From: Drechslerella dactyloides
Lineage: Eukaryota; Ascomycota; Orbiliomycetes; Orbiliales; Orbiliaceae
DNA length: 64,000 nucleotides
Assembly: GCA_020064725.1 (NCBI GenBank)
Contig: JAGTWJ010000001.1
Coordinates: forward strand, 4,092,001 to 4,156,000
Direction of reading: 5' to 3'
Below are positions 21,948 through 32,990 of the stretch, one piece after another. The position numbers and the translations under genes were made by a program. The notes beneath the pieces are model-generated. The model was not told the origin of the DNA. It did no database searches and worked only from the letters and a program-made list of their open reading frames with translations. The first letter of the stretch is position 1, and each line of letters starts with the position of its first letter.

Positions 21948-23527
21948 CTAGGTATCCTTCATAACAAAGATGCCTTTCTTGCCCGCAAACTCTGATATCC
22001 CTTTCCTCACTGCGTTAAGCAAAGTGTCCACCTCTGTGCTGTCCGACCAGGTCGTCACCTCGTAAGGCAAATCCCGGAATTCGCCCTGGCGCATCCACTC
22101 CAGAAGCTCGACGATCATCTCAGACTTGGCGCCTGGATTCCTGTCCGACCAGGCCGAGATCCAGAACCCGTGGCTGTGAATGTCTTTGAAGATCAATAAG
22201 CCAGCTGGCAGCGTCAGCGGGCGCTTCGCCATAGCACCATAGGTAACCAGATGGCCGCCATGTCTACGATTCAATTCGCAGAGAAGTTAGCAAATTCTTT
22301 ACCGTACATGAGAGAATAAGGGCACCATGCACCAAACTCACCCAAGAGTTCTCGCAAGGTTTGTTGCAGATTCGCCGCCAACACAATTCAGCGCCAGTTT
22401 GATCGGGCGCCCGCCCGTTAAGTCAGCGATACGGCCCTTGTCCCTTGCTTCTTCCTCGGTCAGAACTTCAGTTCCACCCAATGCCTTGAGCTCCGTTTTC
22501 AGCTCGTCAATCCCGGGCCGGTCCCTCACGACATTGATGCTCTTGAGCCCCCGGATCCTACCAATTTGAATTGCAGACCGTCCAACCCCGCTGTTGGCAG
22601 CATTTTGTATGAAAAAGTCGCCTTCCTGCAAGTCGCCAAAGTCCTTCAGCATCCGATATGCCGTCGCAGGGTTCACGGAGACGGTCGCTGCCTGCACGGC
22701 TGAGATCCCCTCTATCCCCTCTTTGTTCGGGACCATGATGAGGTCGGACGGCTTTGCAGATGCATAAGTTCTCCACGTGCCGAACCCGGGACCTGCCATC
22801 ACCGCCCATTGACCCGCCCGAATTGAGGGGCCCACCTTGGATCCGCAGGACACAATCTCGACAAGTCCCTCATTTCCGGGGACGGCGCTGCTCTCTCCGG
22901 TGCCTAGGGAATCTGTAAACCTAGGTTTTGAGGGATACACGCCTTCAATCTGAGTGACGATAGTTAGCCCAGGCTATTCCATCGTAAAATTTAAAAGACA
23001 CAGAGACGTGTATGAATTCGACCCTGCAGTACCCCCCGTTTCCATTCCATTCATTTCGGTGGCATACCTGATTGATATCGGCTGGATTAATCGGTGAAGC
23101 GAGGAACTTTACGGTGATATTATCATCATAGGCAGGAGGAATAGAATGCGAATGCATTCTGCAGGGTATTAAATTATCGTCAGAGTTAGGTGCAATGTAG
23201 ACAGAAAAAGAGCCCGGTAAGCGCATCGATGCGCATCCACAAACACAAGCCATAAGATATATCGTGAAACATTGGATTGGATATTGGATTGCACACTCGC
23301 CTTAAAACCTTGTCCGGTTGCCCGAAATCTGAAAAAACGAGGCATCTCGCAAGTGCGTAGCCAAAGCGGATGGCGTACTGCCTTTGGCCAAATCCCGAAG
23401 CGGTTGGATGGACGCAGCTATTCGGCCTCGTCGCCCTAGTCAATGCTGGCCGGGGCGCTGCTGCAACGGAAGGGAAAGAAAGTCGCGAGCGCGATGCTCT
23501 TATGCCGGAGGCAAAGAAGGATGCCAT
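21948..23527 (-). CDS. ETR1: Mitochondrial trans-2-enoyl-(acyl carrier protein) reductase
   Basis: Four exons (23527-23301, 23158-23068, 22949-22342, 22263-21948) give 413 aa, a medium-chain dehydrogenase/reductase. The first 50 residues (MASFFASGIRASRSRLSF...) are a typical mitochondrial presequence. Family blocks are VKFLASPINPADINQIEGVYPSKP, GNEGLVEI, QNAANSGVGRSAIQIGR (NADPH-binding loop), LNCVGGESATNLARTLG, GHGGHLVTYGAMAKRPLTLP and FKDIHSHGFWISAW. Etr1 performs the last reduction of each cycle of mitochondrial type-II fatty acid synthesis, which supplies octanoate for lipoate and hence for pyruvate dehydrogenase. Intron 1 requires a GC donor (see separate entry). The start codon lies 257 bp from that of MCP1, read in the opposite direction. 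Confidence 0.93.
23159..23300 (-). other. ETR1: GC-AG intron in ETR1
   Basis: Exon 1 ends TTA-AG and the intron starts GCGAGT at 23300; it ends CTGCAG at 23159. Splicing gives VLRMHSHSIPP, the expected family sequence. The nearest GT (four bases further on) shifts the frame into nonsense. GC-AG is the commonest non-canonical U2 intron type. Confidence 0.8.
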
Positions 23528-23784
23528 CTCGAGATTGTGGGGAATTGCTTCGCGTAGCGCGCCCACCAAATCGTGATATCAGGTATTTTAGAACGTTTCC
23601 CGGAGCATCTTCCCACGGCCACGCCTTCGGTCCCGACATACATTCTCTGTGAGTGCTTAGTAAGCAACGCCGTCAAAGATAGCGTCCTGTTAAAACCACA
23701 CTCTAACGCACACGTGCACACTCAGGTCCTTGGTCGATAGACACTGGCATCGGATTGAGTCCAGCAGGGGCGCTTGCGGTTACA

Positions 23785-24903
23785 ATGCCAATGTACAGTT
23801 ATCAAGATGGCGACAGGTTTGTTAAGGGCTCCATCTCGACTCTCGTGAAACCTTCGCTGGAACACATTGTCTGATATACGATAATCCTATACAGTGATTT
23901 CTCGGAGCCGCTCGAGCTGGAGTTACAGCTAATCGACCCGTCACCAGTTGACAGTCCTGTGCAATCGCCCATATCGAGAGAACCATCGTTAGGGCGAAGC
24001 AATCATGGACCTTCGAGTTCGTCGAGGGGAATAGCATATTACCGTACGTCATTACTGAAAGATTAGGGTATCAACTTGTATAGAACAGGGCTCGTATTTC
24101 ACGTCACAAGATACAAGATCTGCTAATGCTGCTTGAACTTCTCATGAATGGTCTGCCCTCACAGTAATGAAGACCCAGCGGCTGTCATCATACGCCTTTA
24201 CTGGATTTCTTGGCATACACTTCGCTACCACTGGCATACTGCCTTTGATATCACCTCTTGACACGGCGGAGAACTCCCTTATTCTTTCTAGAGTCGCTTA
24301 CCAGAATCAGGTTCTGGAACCGATCCTGGTTTTGGGAAGCCTCGGGGCGCATGTCTTGTCTGGCATCGCCCTACGTATCATTAACAGGATTCGGCAATAC
24401 CGAAAATACGAACGGGTTGTTTGGATTCAAGATTTGGATTTTGTGCATTTGACGGGATATCTCCTTGTACCCATCGTGCTTGTTCACTTCGGTATCACCC
24501 GTGGTTTACCACTAGCGGTTGACGGTGGGAGCGAGGGCATCGGCATAAGCTTTGTGGCGCACGGGTTCTCCAGGTTTAGATATCTCAGTTGGACTCTATA
24601 TGGGTCGCTAGCGACTATTGGTGTATACCATGTGGTACAAGGTAATTGCCCTCGTTTCTCTTCTTGCCTTCCACGATTGATTTGACGTTAATATCCTGTA
24701 CCCTTCCGATTGTAGGGTTCGCCCGCTGGTGGTGTCCTCCGAAAAAGTGGCGACGCGTTACACTCGGACTGCTTGTTGGGATCTCTGGGGCGTGGCTTGC
24801 GAGCGTCGCCCGACTATCTAGAATTGGAAGAGCGGTGGGTCACCTCGGCAGACACTATGATATGTTATACAGCACACTGCTCGAACCATCAAGCAGGGTG
24901 TGA
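23785..24903 (+). CDS. MCP1: MCP1-like mitochondrial outer-membrane protein
   Basis: Four exons (23785-23816, 23895-24043, 24165-24641, 24716-24903) give 281 aa. A Ser/Pro-rich acidic N-terminus (LELELQLIDPSPVDSP) is followed by about five hydrophobic helices: SYAFTGFLGIHFATTGILPL, PILVLGSLGAHVLSGIALRI, LTGYLLVPIVLVHFGITRG, WTLYGSLATIGVYHVVQG and LGLLVGISGAWLASVARL. Histidines sit within several of these helices, a pattern compatible with haem or quinone contact. The layout matches the Mcp1 domain (DUF1691) of fungi. Yeast Mcp1 partners Vps13 at the mitochondrial surface and suppresses loss of the ER-mitochondria tether ERMES. Two in-frame ATGs (23785, 23791) could start it. The symbol follows the yeast homologue and rests on domain pattern only. 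Confidence 0.78.
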
Positions 24904-24999
24904 TTGCTAGCCCGCACTGTTAGATCAGTTCTCGCAAACCCCAGCGGATCGTACCGTGGGGGATCGGCTTAGTAATTGCGGTTTTGTTCATGCAATTGA

Positions 25000-25937
25000 T
25001 CAGAGCGTTGGCTTTGAGGGATCATATAAATTATAGCTTTCGTCATCGGTATCGCTTGGGGCGGTTTCATCAACACCATCATGATCATGCGATTTGGTCG
25101 ATTTGGTGGTCAGGCTATCGATTTCCGTATTACTGGTGAACGCCTTCTTGAATCCGCCGGTTTGTTTTGGACCTCCAGAAGGCTGTTCAACAGCTCCGAA
25201 GGCACTCTTAAACCCCTTTCTTCCGACTCGGGAACCAGCTTCGTCTGCGCTTCCGGAAACGTTGCTGTCGTTGGCGGTCTTAAGCGGCTTAATCGTGATC
25301 AAACCCGCTTTTTCTTCAGCTCGCCGCTCACGCTCTCTTCGGGCTTCGATTGACGAAGCGCCCCTTTGCATCTGTTTCATTTCCATAAACCTCTGTGATG
25401 CAAGTTAGTTGACGGAAACGGCCAAACTAAAGCAAAGGTTTGATCATCTAAGCAGGGCAAGGGCCGTACTTTTTTATGCTGGTGGTCGTAAGAGGACTCG
25501 TGAGCCTCGAACTCGTTCATGCGGCCATAGCCCTTTGTATTGCGACAAGTTAATAAAACGATATATATAGTAACAGTACAATCCGAAAATATGGGAGATT
25601 ACTTTGCCGCATAGTTCACCTTTGTCATAATGTCAGCGATTGCAAATGGCCTCCGTTTTCGACGAAGGTGGAAAGAGAAGAATGTAGAACGTACAGTAAA
25701 ACGACTTGCGGGCGTCGAGCGCGCTTTGGGTCTACTCATTTTTTGCAATTGGGTACCTTGCCGTTAGATATCGGACAGCGAAGGCTTCTTAGCTAGAGAT
25801 TGATCTAAAGCGTACCAATGGAACTGGCACGGAAGTTGAATGGCTGCCTCTCCCACCCTAGAACAGAAATATACGGATGATCAGATGGCTGCTGCCAGAT
25901 GCGTACAACATAGGGATGCTCAACTCACTCGAGGCAT
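25000..25937 (-). CDS. Small C2H2-type zinc-finger protein (GPATCH8/ZNF804-like finger)
   Basis: Six coding exons (25937-25929, 25857-25816, 25731-25695, 25619-25603, 25532-25470, 25392-25000) give 186 aa. The model was built outward from the finger KSFYCELCGKGYGRMNEF continuing AHESSYDHQHKKR; its two Cys and two His have the spacing C-x2-C...H-x5-H seen in GPATCH8- and ZNF804-type fingers. A charged helix follows (SSIEARRERERRAEEKAG), then GLITIKPLK and a Gly/Lys/Ser-rich, acidic C-terminus (SDTDDESYNLYDPSKPTL). Fungi carry short proteins of this type, annotated as C2H2 finger proteins with unclear function, possibly RNA-linked by analogy to GPATCH8. The exons are strikingly small: 9 nt for the first (M-P-R) and 17 nt for the one encoding the finger cysteines. 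Confidence 0.75.
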
Positions 25938-28900
25938 CTTGTCAGCTTTCTTTGTTTTCGGACACAGTTAATTACACAGAGGCAGATGTGGCAATGCAAT
26001 CCGTCCGGGGTGTGGGATGGCGATATGTCAATAGCGGCGATTCGCGATGTGTCGTTAGCGAATTCGCGAAGCGATGTTGCGCGAGGAGGTGCCAGGCGAG
26101 TCCGGCGCGTTGTTTTTTGCCAGTTGACGCTCGATGCCAAGATGCGATGCAACACGTCAACACATTTGGCCATCTTCTGGCGGGGAACCTGTTGGCGCTC
26201 GCGGCGCCTGCATCATCATCTATTCGCTGGGCACATGTCCGGGTACCTCGACACCTCGCGCGCACAGGAAAAGCACGAATGCGCTGCATGCGCAATTCCG
26301 GGTCCAGCGTGGTTTGCATTTGCTGCTGCCTGGCCAGGATCGGGTCGAAGCACCATCCGGCCGCCTTGATCCTGCTCGCAATCTCCAAGGAAACCCCTGT
26401 CCAGCCAAGGCTCATCTGGTCAAGTCAACGGGCACGGCGTCCGGCCCGAAGAGACTTGGGACTGCCGAAGGTGCTTGACGGTCCTCTCCTTTATCCTGAA
26501 GGTTGCGATGGAGCCAGCCGGCTCCTCCCCTTTGTCTTTTGAAATCTGACGGTTGAGGCGTTACCTAGCCACTGATAGTTTATTAGTCTCATGGGAACCC
26601 GGGAATACGACGATACTCACGGGTGAAGTATGTAAATCTGGAGAAGAGCCATGAGCAGTAGAGAAGCATCGATATCCTCGTTCATACTTGGTACCTACCT
26701 AGGTACTTAGGTATACGGAGTACAGACATTCACCGCAGGGTAGCTTCCTTCCGTGCGCCGTCATGCACATGCATCTCAAGGCACAGGCACTCACACCCAC
26801 ACCTCCTTCCAGCGTCTTTCGACCGTTGCCACGCTCCGGTTCGACGTCGCCCACAGGATCGCTACCATGCCGCGATTGAATTGGATCCAGGACGGACGGG
26901 CCTCAGGGAGGGGGCAACCTCAAACGCCACACCCCTGGCCGTTGTGGTCTGGTGCATGCGCAATGCAATCCGGATAAACAGGGGCCGCCCTTCCCAGATG
27001 CAATAACTGGCTGGAGGGGCCACACCTTGTCTGGAGCAGAAACAGCTCAAACCACCCGAGCAGGCGCAATCTGATACGAGGAACTCGACACCCAAGACGC
27101 ACATTGCAAGTGACAGCAGATCGGCTTGTCGCAAGTGGCTCCCAAACCCCTCGTGATTCGATTCAAAAACGCTCGAGCTATCCCGCGTTTTGTCATACAG
27201 ACAGAGCAGCCAGCCGGCTCGCGGCCTGCCTGTCTGGACATACACACAGTCGACAGAATACGGGGTGCTTGTACGAATACACACCTGTACATCAAATACC
27301 AGGTAACTGCTCCTTACGTGGGTTGACTGGTGCTGGTAAGCCGCCAAGCTGCGATCTGACCCGAGGTCCATCAACGTTGTTGGTGTTTGTCCTGTCACCA
27401 ACGAGAAAACCCAAAGAGTTTGAGCTGCGATTCATATCACCACTCATTTCTCGCCCCCTCCTTCCCCCCCCCAGACATGACACCAGCCCCAGTCCCAGCC
27501 CCACCACCACTAACATGCTCCCGCCTTACGCCAATAGAAAAAAGAGAGCGAGATAGAGAGTTATCTTGCTTTAAATGGGGGGATTGCCTACAGACGCCCT
27601 GCTGTCCGGTTAGAAAAAAGGAGGGAAAGGCGACAAGGAATGAAGCGCGAACAGCGTGTGCTTGTGCATACCTAGGTACATACATATATACAATATCGGC
27701 ATTTATATCCAAGTCTTCGCAAAAAATAAACTACGATTCCATATATGCGGATTGGAGATGCGAAATTAAAATAAATTAATAACACAACATCGCCTGTGAA
27801 CTGAAAAGGAGGGGAGGAGGAGGAGAGGCGAGAGTTTGTGAAAGAAGAAATATGATGCTACACCTATCCCTTGACCTGGGGCTCTTTTCACACACTGTTG
27901 GAGAGGGCCAGAGATACCATCCCGGACCTTGCATTTGCCTGTTGAGCGTACTCAAGATGTCCTTGCAATTGCAATAAACATGTCCTCTCTCATATATTCC
28001 GAGGATCGCCCGCCTGGCGTCTGCTGAACCCGGTCCCCTCTTTTTTTGTTCCTGCTATTCTTTCTTTCGTCCGTTCTATCTTTCGTCGACTGCGGTGCCA
28101 GTGGCATGTTGCTTTCGCTTTTTTCGCCTTGATTTCTTTTGTCCATTCATTCATTCATTATTTTCCCTGCTTTCGAGTAGTTAAACTACTACACCCCTCC
28201 TTCTTTTCCACGCAGGCATCTTTGCTGCACCCCCAAATTCTAGTCCATTCCTTTCTTTTCTTTCCTTCCTTTATATCTCTATTTTTTCTTATCTTTCCTT
28301 TTCCGTTCATTTTCATTTGTGTAGCTTCAATATACCACTCTATCAACGACACCGCCTTATCTTTCGACCTGGGAGTCTGTGACACGATTTTCGAATTCTT
28401 TACTACACCGTCTTGCAGTTTGAATTACTGCCCACGCTAGGTATCTAGAGATCTTACGTTGCTGCTGGGCCAGTAAATCATTCGGACAAGCTCGGTCAGC
28501 GTATCGAATATTGAACTAGGTATCTTATACCAATAACTACGCGCTTGAGTAGTAGCTGCCTCTGTCCTGGGAATTGCACGCATGCTGGAACATTCCTCGT
28601 GCATCGCAAGAAAACCTAGATCTGGATCTGGAACGGCATCCCAAAGAATTTATCAGTTGACCTGTTAGTGTCGACGTCCACTCTTTGCGCTACGTGCTAC
28701 AGATTCTCTGAGGTCCCCAGAGGATACATTCGCCTTCGCTCTCACCGTCGCTCGTTGAATCTCAGCGATACTGTGAAAGTTCGACCTCCTCCGATCATTC
28801 CGTTCATTCGTCGAGAACGAGACTGCAACAAAATTCAAACATCGAGAAGACATTGCTCTGAGCATTTCCACAGTGTCAGATACTCAACTGGCCCGGCGAT

Positions 28901-29098
28901 TCAATCATCGCACAGTCTTTCGTTTCTCTGACCTCCAGCTCACTCGCGCCGATTATTTAACAGAGAGGAGCCCTCCGTGCCACGTTGTGTGCATTGGAGA
29001 TCCTATAGGCACCATATCTATCGGCGCAGACTTCAAGGGACGCGGATTCACAAGCTTACCATACCCAGGCAGAGATCAGTAGGAGAGAGCCGAGAAGT
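25938..29098. other. 3.2-kb spacer upstream of the homeodomain gene, no gene accepted
   Basis: The longest gene-free stretch. It includes a GC-rich part (to about 26550), two exact TACCTAGGTA palindromes (26696-26705 and 27669-27678), an AT-rich section (about 27690-27790) and pyrimidine-rich sequence (28020-28330). Several short upstream ATG frames occur between 28440 and 29098, where the 5' leader of the homeodomain gene may lie. A long promoter/leader is common for fungal developmental regulators. Non-coding transcripts cannot be excluded from sequence alone. Confidence 0.55.
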
Positions 29099-30768
29099 AT
29101 GTTTGAACCCAGGTATACACCAAGGGAACAACCTGGTATCCAGACTCCAACAAACAGAGGGACTATGGGGGGTAACAGCAACTTCGCTCGATCACCACCT
29201 CTCTTGGGCTCTTTGGCCATGAGTGACCGCAGTGAGGGGATGGATCAAATTACTGAGGACGACCATTTAGAAACAACGGATCAGGCCGGCTCTCATATGC
29301 ATGGCAAATTAGAACAGCCTAGAGACCAAGATCATATGTCACCGATGGAGCTTAGCAAGATAGATAAGCGGAAGATGAAAAGATTTCGGTGAGTTGCGAC
29401 TAAATATCCCAGCGTGACAGCATGATCATATCCGGCTGACTAGAGATCACGAAAGCCTCACCCATAACCAAACTCGGTATCTCATGAGCGAGTTCGCCCG
29501 TCAGGCCCATCCAGATGCCGCGCATCGAGAGAGGCTCTCTAGAGAGATACCCGGCCTCAGTCCACGCCAGGTTCAAGTTTGGTTTCAGAATAGGTCAGCC
29601 CAGTTTTTTTTTTCTCTCAAAGGAATATACAACAAAATTCATATTTCTGTAGAAGGCGCATGGCTAACATTATCGTTCTATGCAGGAGAGCGAAGCTTAA
29701 GCGAATGAGCAGTGACGACCGTGATCGAATGATGCGTTCTAGAGCTTTGCCGGAAGAGTTCCCCATTCTCCAGACGCTACATTCTTACGGCACCAAGTTG
29801 ACAGAGACTCGGTCTTCGCCTGTCGAACCGTATTCGAGCAAACATGTTGAGATCAAGCCGATTGGATATCAACCCTTTCAGAGGCATATCGCGTCAGACC
29901 TTTCGAGTATCAATACCTCTCATAATCCGGCCTATGATGCTATTCCGTTCAGTTCGCCAAGGGCTCTAGTCGGGATACCATCACCAATATCAACGGCAAA
30001 TGCGGAGAGAAACCCTTTTCCATACTTGTCAACGCCGATTGCGTCAAAACCGACGAGAGGAAACCCGTTTTCTTCGCCTCCTGGCAGTCGGGATGTCTTC
30101 AGAACACAATCGCATCCCACATCTCAGCCTTCTAGCGTTCCGAGAGCCTTCGCCGATATTTCTCATCTACCGGAATCGCAGCCGCAAACTTATTCACCGC
30201 TGAGCTCGGAGGGTTATGGTCATGACTCGAAGGCTCTCTTCTTGCACCATCCAGATGGAGTTCCACGCAGCCTGCCGGGTACCCAAGTCAATCAGAGCTC
30301 GTATATCTCCACTACAGCATCACGTGAGTGAACCATTGCGTCCTTCATTCAGTGGGCCGCTCCGAACTGATGATATTGATTCTAGCTTCGGCGCAACAGC
30401 CTTATCCTTCCCCCCACAAACCAGACTTTAGCCCCCCGCTCAACCTCCTTCCCTATAAATATCAAATGCCTATAACTCCTCATACTGCGGGGACGAATTC
30501 TTTCTCTGAACAGACAGTACAAGATTCGCCAGAGATGATGAATTTGCCTCAGCAGTTGAGTGCACCTCCGGACGCGACGACGTTTAGCACCTCATATCTA
30601 ACCTCTGCGAATCCGCATCCCTCGTACTCTCCCCAGGAGGCGTATTTAAGCCCCAAGGCTACAGATTCGAAAGATTTTCCGTTTGGTCGCTGGTACGGCC
30701 ATCGGTCGCGGCGGTCATGCTCTCACCCTCCTGATCTGATACACGCACCTACCGCAGCTGTATCCTGA
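29099..30768 (+). CDS. Homeodomain transcription factor
   Basis: Four exons (29099-29388, 29444-29593, 29686-30323, 30386-30768) give 486 aa. The homeodomain spans about residues 92-155: KRKMKRFRDHESLTHNQTRY, then LMSEFARQAHPDAAHRERLS, and recognition helix LSPRQVQVWFQNRRAKLKR with the invariant W, F, N and R. Two introns cut the domain, the second within N-R-R (GTCAGC donor at 29594). The rest is Ser/Pro/Thr-rich and probably disordered, typical of activation regions. It is a typical (non-TALE, no loop insertion) homeobox protein; homologues in filamentous ascomycetes control conidiation and other development, but I cannot assign the exact orthologue. The ATG at 29099 is the first in frame after stop codons. 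The gene sits behind a 3.2-kb spacer. Confidence 0.88.
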
Positions 30769-31786
30769 GTGGTTCGGCTGCGCGAACGTCAACCACATGT
30801 CACCTTCATTCCTATCTGAGCATCTGCGACGCTCCTGTGGGGCCCTGGTGGACCTAATTTTTGACAACCGTCACAAATATCACGCTGCTTGTTCACAAGC
30901 ATTATATGAGAGGATGTATAAGAGAGCTCAGAATAAGTACCTAAGAGGTCATCCCGGTTCCGAGCTGGACGAATTTCCTTTGTTATGAGGTGCTATTCTG
31001 TTGAGAGTGGATTTGGAGAGGATCATTATGCCTATACCCATCTCGATGATCTGCTGTACTTGTTGCAAGCACTTTGGTCTTGTAAAATCTTCTTTGTCCG
31101 CATCTTACTGTTGATTGCATGCGTTTATCATCTTGGAGAAAGCTGGCCAGCACGCAAATGCGCCCAGGCTGGTATCGCGAGATCTCTTCCTGCTGCGTTC
31201 TTGATTGCGCTTTTTTCCGATCTGGTTTTCGTCGGGTATACACTTATATCTTGGACCGATCACTGGTATTGTCCTTTCAGCCTGCATGTTACTGGTAACT
31301 GGTTGTTTACTTCTTGTATAGCACTTATATACGCTTGTGCAGCACAGCTCCTTGCGTGTTGGATATTTGATATTGGGCAAGGAGCAACAGGTTTTGATAA
31401 TCTGAAATGTATATAAATATTCAATAGCCTTCAGCCAATGGACTTACTCACAGGGGGCGCCTTGTTTCCCTTCTATATTGTATTGCTATTTGAGATGTGG
31501 CGTGTGGTGGTGGTCTCGTGAGCCAAGCGCATGAAGGTGAGTGCGCGGTTTCTCTAAGAGAGCATGCGTTGCGTTTGCTGTTGCGTGGTTCCGGGCCCAG
31601 CATCCCAGCAGCTGCGCTTTTGCGAAGCCGCCACCATGCCAAGAGCTACCGCTTCGAGGCGTTCGTCATCCCACATCTACTTTTGTGTTTGCTCCCCCGA
31701 CAGGCGACCCGGAAGTCGACCTGGCGCTCATACATCCCCCATATCTCGATCCAGTCCTCCCTCCAGTCCTCCGAAGGTTCTTCAAG
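30769..31786. other. Spacer between homeodomain gene and CHMP1
   Basis: About 1 kb, AT-rich in the first half (3' flank of the homeodomain gene), then a more GC-rich promoter-like part from about 31450. No coding features. Confidence 0.5.
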
Positions 31787-32537
31787 ATGTCCGGCCTAGA
31801 GAAGGCCCTTTTCAACCTTAAGGTATGGATCTTCCCGCGACTCTGCCCGGCCTGCTGGTTTGTGACTCTATGCTGACAAAGGGCGCCATAGTTCACCGGG
31901 AAGCAGCTTACACGACAAGCCGCGAAGGCCCAACAGGAAGCAGGAAGGGAGAAGGCAAAGGTCGAGAAGGCGATGAAGCAGGGAAATCAGGATATTGCAA
32001 AAGTCTATGCTGGGAATGTGATACGAAAACAGAACGAGCATCTCAATCTCCTGAGGCTAGCGAGTCGTATCGATGGCGTTGCTAGTCGCGTTCAGACCGC
32101 CGTCACCATGAGGCAGGTTTCTAGTAGTATGGCAAATGTAGTGAAGGGCATGGATAGTGCTATGAAGTCCATGAATCTGGAAAGGGTATCTATATCCAAT
32201 TTCGCCTGTTTCTGTCCCTATTCTTTTAGGAAAACTCGTCCGTTCTCTAACATTCTGAATGGCTGCGCTTCAGATATCCATGATAATGGATAGATTCGAG
32301 TCACAGTTCGAAGACTTAGACGTTGCGACCAGTCATTATGAAAATGCCACAACATCTGCAAACGCCGTAAATACACCGCAGGAAGATGTTGACAGATTGC
32401 TTGGAGAGGTGGCGGACAAGGTTGGGGTTGAACTGGATCAAGAACTGAATGCTGCTACCCCCGCAAAAGGTTTGCAGCAACCTACAGAAGTTGAGGAAGA
32501 GGGCTTGGGAGAACGGTTGAGAGCTTTAAGAAACTAG
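31787..32537 (+). CDS. DID2: ESCRT-III accessory protein CHMP1/Did2
   Basis: Three exons (31787-31822, 31892-32185, 32274-32537), all in phase 0, give 197 aa. It is a charged helical Snf7-fold protein: MSGLEKALFNLK, QLTRQAAKAQQEAGREKAKV, GNVIRKQNEHLNLLRLASRI and MANVVKGMDSAMKSMNLERI. An acidic middle and the C-terminal MIT-interacting motif (LGERLRALRN) complete the CHMP1 pattern. Did2/CHMP1 recruits the ATPase Vps4 to ESCRT-III for disassembly during multivesicular body formation at endosomes; in Aspergillus its homologue affects endosome maturation. The first coding exon of 12 codons matches the conserved first helix. It converges on THOC1. Confidence 0.94.
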
Positions 32538-32990
32538 ATGGGTTTGGAAGATTGTAGGCGTATATTATTTTTGACAGTCAGTTTGTCAGTCCGGCGTTAG
32601 TGAGGTACCATGAGGTTTAGTTTCATCGGGTGTTTTATATAAGCCACGCGCCGTCGAGATGATGGCTGGTGTGAGGGAATAAAGTTGGATGTGGTGTTTG
32701 TTGACTGACTTGATGCGGCAGTCGACGGTCTAAATCCTGATATAAACCGGCTTTGAACGAAATATCCCACATCCATGGAAAACGAATAAAACATATACGA
32801 TGTACCAAGGAGACACTCTAACTAAAAGCATCCTTATTGAAAACATGGTTGTCCATGCCGTATACATTGCCGGGCTTTGTTAGTGGCGAAACCGAAAGGT
32901 TTGACGATATTACACCGGATGAGATGGCGGAACACATTGATAAATATCTCGTAAAATCATGCCACCATGTGCTTCAGGATATTTTTGTGG
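32538..32990. other. Convergent 3' spacer between CHMP1 and THOC1
   Basis: 453 bp with no gene. A frame downstream of the THOC1 stop could be joined by an extra intron at 32994, but it encodes nothing family-like, so I end THOC1 at the TGA 32993-32991. Confidence 0.45.

Noticed and set aside
25877..26542. 221-residue plus-strand frame overlapping the start of the C2H2 gene
   Set aside because: Cys/Arg-rich random composition, no family features, antisense to supported exons.
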